64,000 nucleotides of DNA from positions 114,615,111 to 114,679,110 of the forward strand of contig OY821521.1 of assembly GCA_963682025.1 (NCBI GenBank), written 5' to 3'. Shown piece by piece: positions 53,363 to 64,000 of this stretch. The stretch is from Cordilura impudica (Eukaryota; Arthropoda; Insecta; Diptera; Scathophagidae). A program made the position numbers and the translations under genes. Each line of letters opens with the position of its first letter. The stretch's first letter is position 1. The notes below the pieces were generated by a model. It did no database searches. It worked only from the letters and a program-made list of their open reading frames with translations, and was not told the DNA's origin.

Positions 53363-56300
53363 GGGTAAAAACATATGAAATCAACCGAAAATATTAACAC
53401 ATTTGTGACCTCATCACCTCCAAATTTGATAAGATTTTGTACACATGATCTATGGATCGGCACAATAATATTTGCCAACTTTCAGACATATAGCCGTCGA
53501 ACTTTCAGAATAATGGCCATTCAAATTTGGCAAAAATCAATAAAAATGCAATCTGATGCCTTTACACAATTTTTAATGTCTCGAAAAGTATTCATTGTAC
53601 GTTAATAATGAAGGGCTCATTTTACAGACTAAAACATGCGCCATTCTAAAAAAATTTTTTTTCAAATTTTCGATCAAGGATAATGTAAATAAAAAAAGGA
53701 CTAAAATTTCCAAAGGATATTTCTCGAAAATCAATATTTTTAAAAATTTCAAAAAAATATATTTTAATTCTTATTATGTTTTGTACAAGTCTGTCAAATT
53801 TCAATGTGGAGTCTTTATTACAACATGAGTTATTAAGAAAAAAGCAGGAGAAGGTTTATGTATTTCATGAAATGTACCAAAATACAAAAAGGTGACAAAT
53901 TACAAAAAGAAGGACAAATCAAATGTAAAGGAACTTTTTCGACTTTACAACCTAGGCGATATATATATATTTATATATTTATATTATATTTATATATTTA
54001 TTGCCTGTTCACACAAAAAATGTGCAAATATTTTATGAACTGTGGTCGGCTTATTGGCAGTAGCAAATTCAGTCCCTATTTAAAAAACATTTTATGACCC
54101 GTACTTCACGCAAATTTTCCAATTCAAGAAAAGCAAGGCGTGTATTTTTTTACCTGAAATCTATTTTTTGTACCAAAAAAAAAACACTGTAAATAGTTCA
54201 GAGACTGTAAGTCAAACTTCAGTTGAATACTAGATTTCAAAAGTGCTAAACGTCAAAGTGTTATAGTGTTAAAGTGACTTGATCGTTTGAAAAAACAAAA
54301 AAAAGAGACTAAATATTTAAATAAATTATAATTATTGTCAATAGCAAAAAGTCGTGCACAATTCATTCGGTTGTGGTATCTAAATAAAAAATATGACACT
54401 CAATTCAACATTTTGCTGTAATCCTTTTAAAAAATCCGGTCACACTGGGTGCAATAAAAGTTTAAGACAAGTCCAAAAATGGATGATACAGTATACTAAG
54501 GATAAAAACATTACGATCTCAAATAAAATTTGTTGGACATGTAGAATAAAATTTTCGCATCTGAAGAAATCTAATAAATCTAATTTGGAAGAAGGTTCAG
54601 ATATAAACGAAAATGTAGATACTTTCGATGACATTGCGTCAGGCACGGAAGTAGATGACATTGCGTCAGGCACGGAAGAAGTTGCTATTTCAAAATTAAA
54701 CCAATCTTTACCGTATCTGGAACAATCTCCGACAAAAAAGAAGAAGTTACATCAAAAACGGTACAGAGATGCAAAATTCAGGAAAATAAGTGATTCGATT
54801 CAAGACAAAATTTTCCACGGTTCAGCACAATCAACTTCGCATATGTGCCCACAATCCGAAATAATAGAACAATTAAAAGAAAAGTTTAAAACATTAACAA
54901 AAAATAGTGAGAAAATCCAACTGCTAACAATTTTACCAAAAAGCTGGGCAATACATAAAACTGAGGAAGAATTCATGGTTACAAACTATATCGCGCGAAA
55001 AGTTAAGCATTTGGTTGAAACAAAGGGTGTGATGAGTACACCTAACCCAAAACTGGGAAGTCCAATTTCACCAGTGACAAGCAGTTTAGTAAAACCCTTT
55101 TTTATGAATCCGATGACGTCAGCAGGTGTATGCCCGGACAGAAAGATTTCGTGTCTGTTTTTGAAAATGGTACAAAAGTCAGGAAAAATAAAAGACTTTT
55201 GCTTGGAAACTCAAGAGAAATGTACGCCTTATTCAAGGAACGACATGATGGAATAAAAATAGGTATTTCCAGGTTTTGCCAACTTCGTCCGAGGAATATA
55301 ATTCTAGCAAATGCGAGTGGATCTCATTACGTGTGTGTTTGTACAAAGCATCAAAATGTGAAGCTGATGATTGATGCTATAAATTTTAAAAAATTAACTG
55401 CTGGTGTTCCGAATTATCAGCTTGAATGTTACAAAGATTGTTTGAAACAAATGACATGCATTCCATCTTCTTCAAAGTGTCACCTACGTAAATGTAACAA
55501 GTGTCCAGGAATTGAAAATTTAAAAGCAAAACTAAATCAATTACTAGAGCAAAACGATATTGATGAAATAACATATAAACAATGGGTAAGTGTAGATAGG
55601 GATAATTTGGAGACCATGTTTGGCCAAGCCGACGTTTTTGTGGATTCCCTATGTGAAAAGCTTGAAATTCTATTACCTCATTCATTTATTGCAAAACAGC
55701 AGGCAGCATATTTGAGCGAAGGAAAATCAAATTTGGAAGAAAATGAGTATATAGCAGTTTGCGATTTTTCAGAAAATGCTTCTTTTACTATTCAGGATGC
55801 AGTCCAGGGATTTCACTGGAACAACTCTCAGGCCACTTTATACCCAATTGCTATTTATTTTAAATCAGATGGAAAAACACAACATACAAACTTCATAATA
55901 ATATCTGATTGTCTTGTACACAATTCTGTAGCTGTTCACCTGTTCCATCGCCACCTGAATGTATTTTTGAGAAAAAAGTTTAAAACAACCCCGAAGAAAA
56001 TCACGTATTTTTCAGACGGTAGTGCTGCCCAGTTTAAAAATAAAAAGAACTTTATCAATTTATGTTATCATATGGAAGATTTTGGATGTAATGCTGAGTG
56101 GCATTTTTTTGCAACAAGCCATGGAAAAGGCCCAAGTGACGGTCTTGGAGGTACCGTAAAGAGAGAGCACGTCGAGCTAGTTTACAGCGTCCATTACAAG
56201 GTCAAATAACTACTCCAAAACAATTATATGAATGGTGCCTGCAAAATCTTTTGAACTGTAATTTCGAGTTTTTAACTCTAGAAGACCACGAAGAAGAAGC

Positions 56301-57114
56301 ACGGTTCCTTCAAATTCGTTTTAAAGATTTGCGTACTATTCCTGGAACTCAAAAGCTGCATTCTATTGAACCTGTAGATAAAAAAAAATTTAAAGTCAAG
56401 CGATACTCGGCAGATGCAGATTTTTTAATTGAAATCCTTCAGAAATAAATAAATATGCTGTAATAAAGTGTTTAATAATGATAATACATAATGTACTTTT
56501 TACTAAAGGTTTAGCAATGGAGAAAAAGAGTTTAAGCAAAGAAAAGTCGAAAAAGTTCCTTTACATTTGATTTGTCCTTCTTTTTGTAATTTGTCACCTT
56601 TTTGTATTTTGGTACATATCATGAAATACATAAACCTTCTCCTGCTTTTTTCTTAATAACTCATGTTGTAATAAAGACTCCACATTGAAATTTGACAGAC
56701 TTGTACAAAACATAATAAGAATTAACATATATTTTTTTGAAATTTTTAAAAATATTGATTTTCGAGAAATATCCTTTGGAAATTTTAGTCCTTTTTTTAT
56801 TTACATTATCCTTGATCGAAAATTTGAAAAAAAATTTGTTTGGAATGGCGCATGTTTTAGTCTGTAAAATGAGCCCTTGATTATTAACGTACAATGAACA
56901 CTTTTCGAGATATTCAAAATTGTGTCAAGGCATCTGAGTGCATTTTTATTGATTTTTGCCAACTTGGAATGGCCATAATTCTGAAAGTACGAGAGCTACG
57001 ACACTGAAAGTTGGCAAACGCTATTATTATGTTTAACTTTCCCTTCGTACCAAAATTCATCCAATTCGAAATCGGTGCGGTCAACTCATTGGTTGATTTC
57101 ATATGTTTTTACCC
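53363..57114 (+). mobile_element. 3.75-kb cut-and-paste-like DNA transposon, superfamily unresolved
   Basis: Inverted repeats of about 580 bp (53363-53946 and 56543-57114) begin GGGTAAAAACATATGAAATC and are flanked by ATAC on both sides (53359-53362, 57115-57118). The transposase gene lies between them. The arms differ by point changes and indels. A 4-bp duplication with GGG ends is not enough to name a superfamily. Confidence 0.8.
54393..56448 (+). pseudogene. DDE-like transposase with N-terminal zinc finger, two frameshifts
   Basis: Three overlapping frames form one protein of about 680 residues. N-terminal FCCNPFKKSGHTGC with CWTCRIKF looks like a zinc finger. An acidic linker contains a duplicated DDIASGTE. 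A Lys/Arg-rich stretch follows. Frameshift one lies in a T run at 55098-55103, after KPFF. The central part has CHLRKCNKCPG and YIAVCDFSENASFTIQDAVQ (Asp candidate). The C-terminal part has KITYFSDGSAAQFKNKKNF and WHFFATSHGKGPSDGLGG, plausible remaining catalytic boxes. Frameshift two is in GAGAGA at about 56160-56170, and the last frame ends at 56448. I have seen SHGKG-DG-GG proteins as uncharacterised arthropod and cnidarian families but cannot name the superfamily. Confidence 0.75.
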
Positions 57115-57192
57115 ATACATAAAATTATACAATACTATGTGTGTGTTTATTAAATTTTTTAATGTGTTTGTAATAAAAAGGAGTTTGTTTTT

Positions 57193-57984
57193 TTATACCC
57201 TATGCCACTATGTGGTTTGGGTATAATGACTTTGTGCTGCTGTTTGTAACTTCCAAAAATATTTGACCTAGACCCATCTTTTATTATACCGATCGAATCA
57301 GAATCACTATCTGATTCGATTTAACGATGTCCGTCCGTCCGTCTGTGTGTCCATGTAAACCTTGTAATCAAACTGCAGGTCGCAAATATGAATATATTTT
57401 GATGAAATTTGGTACATAAGCTTCTATCGGCCATAGGATGAACACTATTGAAATTGGTGGGAATCGGTCCTTGTTAAGACCTAGCCCACCATACAAATGA
57501 CCCCTATGAAATCGACATAAATTGCCATAAGATCCAAACTGTCATATAGATCTTACTCAAATTGGGTTTGTATGCGTTTATTAGATCCATTAATGAGTAG
57601 TCCAAAAATGATCCCTATGGGACAACTCTTAGTCACAGGCCCCATATAGAGCTGCTTCCCGATCTTCACTTAAATCTATCAGAAACAAAAATATTGCACT
57701 GATTCTTCTCAAATTTTGTTTGTATATATTTTTGCAAAATAAAAGAGACTTTACCAAACATGGTCAGGATCGGTCCATTTTTGGGCCTAGTCCCCATATA
57801 TATATAGCATCTGATATGAACTTTTTCATATCTGCAGCCAAAAAAATGAATAAAAATCCCACTCAAATTTGGTTTATGCTTATTTTTTATATCCAGTTAG
57901 TTTTGTCTAAGAGATGGGGTCTCTAAACGCATGGTATAGGGTATCGTATAGTCGGTCTATACCGACTATAATTTTCTTATTTGT
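57193..57984 (-). mobile_element. DINE-like family A, copy 4
   Basis: Complete minus-strand copy from ACAAATAAGAAAATTATAGT and the TCTAGA palindrome (here TCTATA in the centre) to TATAGGGTATAAA; GTCCGTCC tract at about 57330-57346. Confidence 0.8.
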
Positions 57985-58400
57985 TTTTGTGTTGATTTAT
58001 GAATTGGCAATAATTGATTAGCATACCTTTAGGTCTTTATTTAATGAAAAAATAAAATTTCCTAGAATTTGCACTCGAATTACGAGGGCTGTAATCTGCT
58101 AGTATATATAAATAAAGTACTGATTTTTGTTTATACATACTTCATATGAATTTCAAATAAATCAAAGAAATCATTGCATTCACAATGGCTTCACTGATAG
58201 CAAATTTTCATACATATTTGTATTACGAATGATTTCTTTGCAGGCTTCTAACTATTTATCATGAAATACAATTGATAATTTTTAAAAATATTGAATAATT
58301 TGTGATTCAATTTATAGTACACAAGTATCTGTAGGAAAAATTAAAGAATTTCTATGTGATAAAAACAAATTTTAATTTGTTATATCGAGTTCATAAACCA
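57985..58400. other. AT-rich spacer, no gene
   Basis: Nothing recognised. Confidence 0.5.
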
Positions 58401-58405
58401 TTACA

Positions 58406-59333
58406 TGTTACACACATCTTCATTTATCTTTATTTATTTCATTTATTCATCTTTATTTGTTTATATTTTTTTGTTTATTTTTGTTTACTATATGCACATG
58501 CACATATTTATTTGTAATTATTTGTTTACATTTATTTATTTTTTTTGCATATCTTTTCTTTTCATTCAACACATACCACAAAGTACACTAACCTTCGGTA
58601 AAGGGTTGAATTACAAAACAATAAATTATTGTGTAATTAAATATCACTGGAATGCAAAATGACAAATTTGTGAAAATTCAAATTGTGTCAATAACCCATG
58701 ACAAATAGGAATGTCACTCAAATTTTGAGGGGAAAAATTTAAATTGATTATTGAACGTTTTCTGATTGGCTATTGAACCCAACGTTCAAAAATCAATGAA
58801 TTTGTAATATGCGAATGTAAAGAAAAGAGAAGACAATTATTTAAATTAAGTAAAAATATTAAATTATAATGATATAAAAGACCAGCATTTAAAAATAAAT
58901 TATATCAATTATAATTCTGATTTGAAAGGGTTATAATTAAAACCAAACAGAGATTTTCTCTTTTTACTGGCATATTCTGCCAAAGGGTTCAAACATTGGC
59001 ATAATCTGCCTACGTGCCGTATAAAAAAGTGCATCTAGCGTGCACGCGGGAACTGCTTTGAGGAAAGCACTTGACAAAATTCCTCCTGAGATTGGTCCGG
59101 TTCTCACCCAATCTCAGTGTCCTTTTGTACACCCCTCATTACACTATATGGCGATCCTGCCCCCTCTTACACTATATGGCGATACTGCCCCCATACATAC
59201 ACTATATTAAATTTAAATGCCACTATGTACGTAGATTGCTACAAGGCATACATTATATAACGGTCCAGCGATTTTTATAATATTTGGTGATCCTAGCTGG
59301 CGTCCCACCTACACTATATGGCGATCCTGCCTT
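58406..59333 (+). repeat. 5' LTR
   Basis: 928 bp. TATAAAAAA at 59020-59028 is a likely promoter TATA box. The last 190 bp hold CACTATATGGCGATCCTGC repeats. The 85-aa AT-rich ORF and the 69-aa ORF within recur in the 3' LTR only because the LTRs are identical. Confidence 0.85.
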
Positions 59334-59343
59334 CAACACTATA

Positions 59344-59355
59344 TGGCGATCCTGC
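59344..59355 (+). other. Candidate primer-binding site, TGGCGATCCTGC
   Basis: TGG-starting sequence 10 nt after the 5' LTR. The same 12-mer, or a one-base variant, also occurs three times inside the LTR (59149, 59177, 59319), and shortened CCGATCCTG copies follow. The tRNA partner would end in CGCCA; I cannot identify it. Confidence 0.4.
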
Positions 59356-59407
59356 AAACACCGATCCTGCAAACACCGATCCTGTAAACACCTACACCAC
59401 TACATAG

Positions 59408-59659
59408 ATGCCTACAAAGAACAGAGTTAGAATCAGCATAGAAATGGATGAACGGAAGGAGCAGCAAAAATTGTTATATGATGACGATAATCTAACCGAA
59501 GAAGAGAAGTTAAAATGGTTAATAGGATGGTGGAAGTTTATAGGGATGAAAAGAGCTCCAACCATCGAAGACGTTAGAAATCCCACGACGAGGGATATAG
59601 AAACTAAGTTAATGATTGAGAAATCGGAAAATTGGAGACATAGGAAATTGCAAAACTAA
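59408..59659 (+). CDS. 83-aa ORF, possible gag remnant
   Basis: MPTKNRVRISIEMDERKEQQ begins a charged protein with EEKLKWLIGWWKFIGMKRAP in the middle. It is the first ORF after the primer site, where gag starts in LTR elements. I recognise no domain. The short length and isolation suggest the 5' stub of gag or a small element-specific protein. Confidence 0.45.
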   Translation: MPTKNRVRISIEMDERKEQQKLLYDDDNLTEEEKLKWLIGWWKFIGMKRAPTIEDVRNPTTRDIETKLMIEKSENWRHRKLQN

Positions 59660-61089
59660 AAAAAAAAAAAAAATTAATCAAGTAAAAAAAAAAAACAACA
59701 AAAAATTTTTTTTTAACTAAAATAATAATGTAAAGTTATCACAACAAAATTGTTATATTAAAGTAATAGCACAATTAGACAAAGAGAAAATTGTAGAAAA
59801 TAAAATACAAATATTTTAAAAAATGGACAATACAAAACATTATTATGGAATTAATATCAAAATCATAATAGAATTAAATGAAAATTGAATATAATATGTT
59901 AAACCAATTAAGAAAATTTATGTATATGAAATATTGTTAACAACATTTTTTTTTGGCAATGACAATGGTGAAAATAAAGGAAAGACTTTTTATAAAAGAA
60001 AATAAAGACAATGAAAATAAAACAGGAAATTTATAAAAGAAGATAAACATAATAAAAGAGATAATAAAATCGCTGGTGATGACTGACGAACTAGGACAGA
60101 CGATAGAGATGGCAGCGCCTATTGGAAATGTTCACTCCAAGATCGGTGTGTGTACATCAGGAAATAATTGAAAGGAAATGATATAAGGAATATATAATAG
60201 GGGTATAAAATGAATCAATAAATTTGCGCGTTTATGAAGTGGTGATAATCCATCGAAACTAGATTCGATAATGGAGAAACTACGTGCCTGATATAATAAG
60301 ATACAGTGATAATTCTGCGAAATCCAGATTTCGACGTGAAGAAACTGACATCTAATATATAAAGGAAATAAATGATTTGATAATCATTGTAGACAAAGGT
60401 CGCAATGAAAGATATAATGATAGCTATGATCTAGAAAATATAAATGAAATAATAAATTCGCACTATAATGGAAAAGTGACGAAAAGTATGTGAGTATATG
60501 TTATGTAACGAACCCCGAAAGATAAGATAGAATATGAGAAAATAATGAGGGAAAATCCTCGAAAATTTTAAAGAATCAAAAGGACACACCACGCGACATA
60601 GAATAGATGACTAAAAATTTATCGTAATTTCGAAAAGAAAATAATTATTTTTAAAATAAAAGGTGAAAATTGCCATGTCATTGCCCACATGAAATTATAC
60701 ATGTTTCGATTGATGTAATTAATATGGGATCTAAATGGGAAATTTAATAGATATAAAATGAAAATTCAATTTTAGATGTTAAAGGAAATATGAAATCATA
60801 TCATAATAATACTTTGAAATTATATAAACGTAAATGAAAATGTAAAATTGTATAGATTGTTAATTACTACACATAAGAGCACATAGTGAACTTACTTATT
60901 TATATTGTTAACAACTAGATATAGAAATTACTTATTACATTTTTTTATATATAATATTATATCACAAAAACAAAATTAGAATAACCACTAAGTTTAAGAG
61001 AAACAAAAATAACATTTTTATTTTAAGTAATGAAATTCATGAATTTTCTGAAACCCATAAATTTCATCTTAAGGGTAGGGGTGTGATGA
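59660..61089. other. Internal non-coding part of the LTR element
   Basis: AT- and purine-rich, with no ORF of note on either strand; the last 20 bases form a polypurine tract broken by T's. Confidence 0.6.
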
Positions 61090-62017
61090 TGTTACACACA
61101 TCTTCATTTATCTTTATTTATTTCATTTATTCATCTTTATTTGTTTATATTTTTTTGTTTATTTTTGTTTACTATATGCACATGCACATATTTATTTGTA
61201 ATTATTTGTTTACATTTATTTATTTTTTTTGCATATCTTTTCTTTTCATTCAACACATACCACAAAGTACACTAACCTTCGGTAAAGGGTTGAATTACAA
61301 AACAATAAATTATTGTGTAATTAAATATCACTGGAATGCAAAATGACAAATTTGTGAAAATTCAAATTGTGTCAATAACCCATGACAAATAGGAATGTCA
61401 CTCAAATTTTGAGGGGAAAAATTTAAATTGATTATTGAACGTTTTCTGATTGGCTATTGAACCCAACGTTCAAAAATCAATGAATTTGTAATATGCGAAT
61501 GTAAAGAAAAGAGAAGACAATTATTTAAATTAAGTAAAAATATTAAATTATAATGATATAAAAGACCAGCATTTTAAAATAAATTATATCAATTATAATT
61601 CTGATTTGAAAGGGTTATAATTAAAACCAAACAGAGATTTTCTCTTTTTACTGGCATATTCTGCCAAAGGGTTCAAACATTGGCATAATCTGCCTACGTG
61701 CCGTATAAAAAAGTGCATCTAGCGTGCACGCGGGAACTGCTTTGAGGAAAGCACTTGACAAAATTCCTCCTGAGATTGGTCCGGTTCTCACCCAATCTCA
61801 GTGTCCTTTTGTACACCCCTCATTACACTATATGGCGATCCTGCCCCCTCTTACACTATATGGCGATACTGCCCCCATACATACACTATATTAAATTTAA
61901 ATGCCACTATGTACGTAGATTGCTACAAGGCATACATTATATAACGGTCCAGCGATTTTTATAATATTTGGTGATCCTAGCTGGCGTCCCACCTACACTA
62001 TATGGCGATCCTGCCTT
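61090..62017 (+). repeat. 3' LTR
   Basis: Same 928 bp as the 5' LTR with one visible difference; ends at the TTACA duplication. Confidence 0.85.
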
Positions 62018-62193
62018 TTACACTATAGTCAGCGATGACAATAACTATTACATTGGTACTGATAATTCTGAAATAAAATTATAGTTCTGAAATTAAATCA
62101 ATAATTTGTCGACACTTTCTGAAATACAATGGAAATGTTATAAAAAAGTTGTTAATTCCAAGACATCTTCCTTTATCGATATATTTTTATTAT

Positions 62194-64000
62194 ACCCTCC
62201 ACTCCAGTGTGGAGAGGGTATATATAAGTTTGTCATTCCGTTTGTAATAATTTGAAAAAAAATTTTGGACCCCATAAAATATATATATTTGTGATCCTTA
62301 TAACAACCGGAGTTCATATAGCGATGTCCGTCTGTCCGTCTGTGGAAAACATGATCACGGCATCAATCGGGCAGCTAGTGTGCTCGTTGATATAAAAAAT
62401 GATTCACTAACATCCTGAGAAGTTCGCTATTTTAAAAAATCATCCAAATAGGTCGATTAGGGCCCGAGATTTGAATGAAGAACTAAAAAAAGTCTTGAAA
62501 AAATATAATTTTCTATGTTGTTCTTGTCACAATCACACCCTCAATAGTGCAACTACAGTGATCGTTTTTATTGAGAATGATTCACTAAATTCATGGGAAG
62601 ATTTCTGTTTCAAAAATCATTAAAATCGGTGGAACAGGTCCAGGGAAATCTCTGAAAAATTAAAAAAAAAATGAAAAATATGATGTTTCTATATTGTTCT
62701 TGTTGTTATTCTAAACGTTGTGTTGTTGTCATAGCTAAACTTGTTGTTTTTGTGGTCGTTGTGGTAATAATATAATAAAAACTAACCCTTTGTAGATTTT
62801 TTTTATTAAATCTGGTAGAAAAATTTTAAAGTTTCCATTGTTTGGCATCACTGTCATTACCACAAGCCTGCCTGCAAAATTTCAGATCGAATGGGTCACG
62901 GGAAAGGGGTTAAAATCGATCCAAAATTTTTTCGACAAGTAGACACTATGAGTTAATATAAAGGGAGTAAAAATTCACCAACATCTACAGCAAATAATGC
63001 TAAAATACCTAGTTGTTAATAAAAAAAAAAAAACAATGTAAATATAGCAAAAAAAAATTTATGTATAAATTTATTTAAAGAGAAAAAAAACAAAAATAAC
63101 GTTTGATGTTGTATTTTTGTGTGTAATATTTACATATATATACATAAACATGTTAAATAATACAAATAATATACATATATTCTATATATGTATATCCATA
63201 ACAACTGCATGTTATTTTATTTACATAATTTTCTGCAATATTTTGTGTGGTGAAAATACATTTCTTTTGCATTAACAGAGTGTCACTTCATTTTGCTCAG
63301 CGTGACTATGTCACAGTAGATGGCGCCACAATTTTTGTTCTAATTAGCTTTGCAATAGTTATTTCTATTTTAACATGAATGTCAATATTTTCAACTAGAT
63401 ATCATACAGAACAATGTTAAGAGTATACACGGGCTGGTTTTTTATTTCATACGTTTTTTCATTATTCTTTTACAAATATGAACATAAGTTTGGCATGTTA
63501 ACTTTTTGTTGTCTTTATAAAATAGAGTTACCGAGTTCATCAATGAGTTTTTTTTCTTTAAAACAGTTCTACATAGTTATATAGAACTATTATTCTGCTT
63601 TGAGGCCCTATGCTCCTTATAGGATCGAAGGGAATATATATATATATTATTCTGCTTTACCTACAAAATATCTGAATGCGATTACATCTAATTTTTAAAA
63701 AATTGTTTATAATTACTAAAGCATTATTATTCACATAAATACAAAATTTCACTTTTTAAATTTTCCATTTAAATTTAAGAAAATATCAATTCTAAAAACT
63801 GGAATTAAAATTTCCAATTATAAATTAGAAAATATTAATTGTATTATTTGAATTTCAGAAAATCATATCAAAACGTCGGAAATAATAATTTTAAATTTAG
63901 AAGACATCAATTGCATCTTTAATATATAAATTTTATTCGTTAAACACAAATTGAAATTCCAAAATAAAAAAAACACCAAATATGTTTACATTTAAAAAAT
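62194..64000 (+). mobile_element. Long DINE-like family B copy, runs off the window
   Basis: Colinear with 4905-6540: CCTCCACTCCAGTGTGGAG end palindrome, mini-me core, GTCCGTCTGTCCGTCTG at about 62327-62343, TAGATGGCGCCACAAT at about 63318, and the same degenerate tail. It has about 190 bp without counterpart near 63420-63660. Confidence 0.75.

Larger units (their letters stand above)
58406..62017 (+). mobile_element. Non-autonomous LTR retrotransposon (LARD-like), young
   Basis: Two 928-bp direct repeats (58406-59333, 61090-62017) start TGTTACACACATC and end GATCCTGCCTT, with TTACA duplicated outside (58401-58405, 62018-62022). The internal 1.76 kb has a TGGCG-type primer site at 59344-59355, a short ORF and a purine-rich AAGGGTAGGGGTG just before the right LTR. 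No protease, RT or integrase is visible. I found a single base change between the LTRs, near 58891/61575. It must have been copied by enzymes from a relative elsewhere. Confidence 0.85.

Noticed and set aside
58405..58662. 85-codon Phe/Ile-rich ORF repeated at 61083
   Set aside because: Lies in the LTR U3 region, AT-rich, repeated only because the LTRs are identical.

Overview
The window is AT-rich, intron-poor, repeat-dominated nuclear DNA of an insect, most likely a brachyceran (perhaps calyptrate) fly. The reasons are dense short dispersed elements carrying a (GTCY)n microsatellite of DINE-1/mini-me type, BEL/Pao LTR elements, RNase-H-bearing non-LTR elements, a Foldback-like element, a decayed copy of the animal gene Vac14 with introns of 52-93 bp, and a U1 snRNA-like sequence closest to the fly U1 I remember. 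I see no intact cellular gene. Almost everything recognisable is a mobile element or its debris.

Layout. 1-2626: truncated, broken BEL/Pao copy, with a second zinc-knuckle plus protease-like module after its integrase. 2627-7440: AT-rich spacer, two adjacent hairpins, and DINE-like repeats (families called A, B and C here). 7461-14304: Foldback-like element with arms of about 175-bp tandem repeats around a decayed MULE-like transposase, itself hit by two A repeats. 14305-21840: AT-rich DNA with stem-loops, C repeats, a hammerhead-ribozyme repeat and Polinton-type polymerase debris. 21843-25600: non-LTR reverse transcriptase, two further hammerhead repeat copies, a tandem duplication, a MITE and the U1-like sequence. 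26040-34118: a four-layer nest. A B repeat is split by an I/LOA-type non-LTR element with an 11-bp target duplication. That element is in turn split by a second non-LTR element and by a 2.5-kb foldback with Transib-like ends. 34160-39970: MITEs, polypyrimidine tracts and dispersed repeats. 39975-48189: nearly complete BEL/Pao element on the minus strand. 48190-51620: MITE-like AT-rich DNA. 51625-52990: Vac14 pseudogene. 53363-57114: DNA transposon with about 580-bp terminal inverted repeats and a frameshifted transposase. 58406-62017: non-autonomous LTR element with virtually identical 928-bp LTRs. 62190-64000: another B repeat.

The most interesting signals are four. First, a 65-nt minus-strand hammerhead-ribozyme fold is conserved in two dispersed copies. 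Second, both BEL/Pao copies carry an extra CCHC open reading frame behind the integrase, preceded by a strong splice acceptor. Third, the foldback ends in the sequence CACAGTG, with a 5-bp target duplication. Fourth, there is a Foldback/NOF-like composite whose arms alternate two repeat variants. Several insertions are exact enough (matching target duplications, interrupted reading frames) to give their order of arrival.
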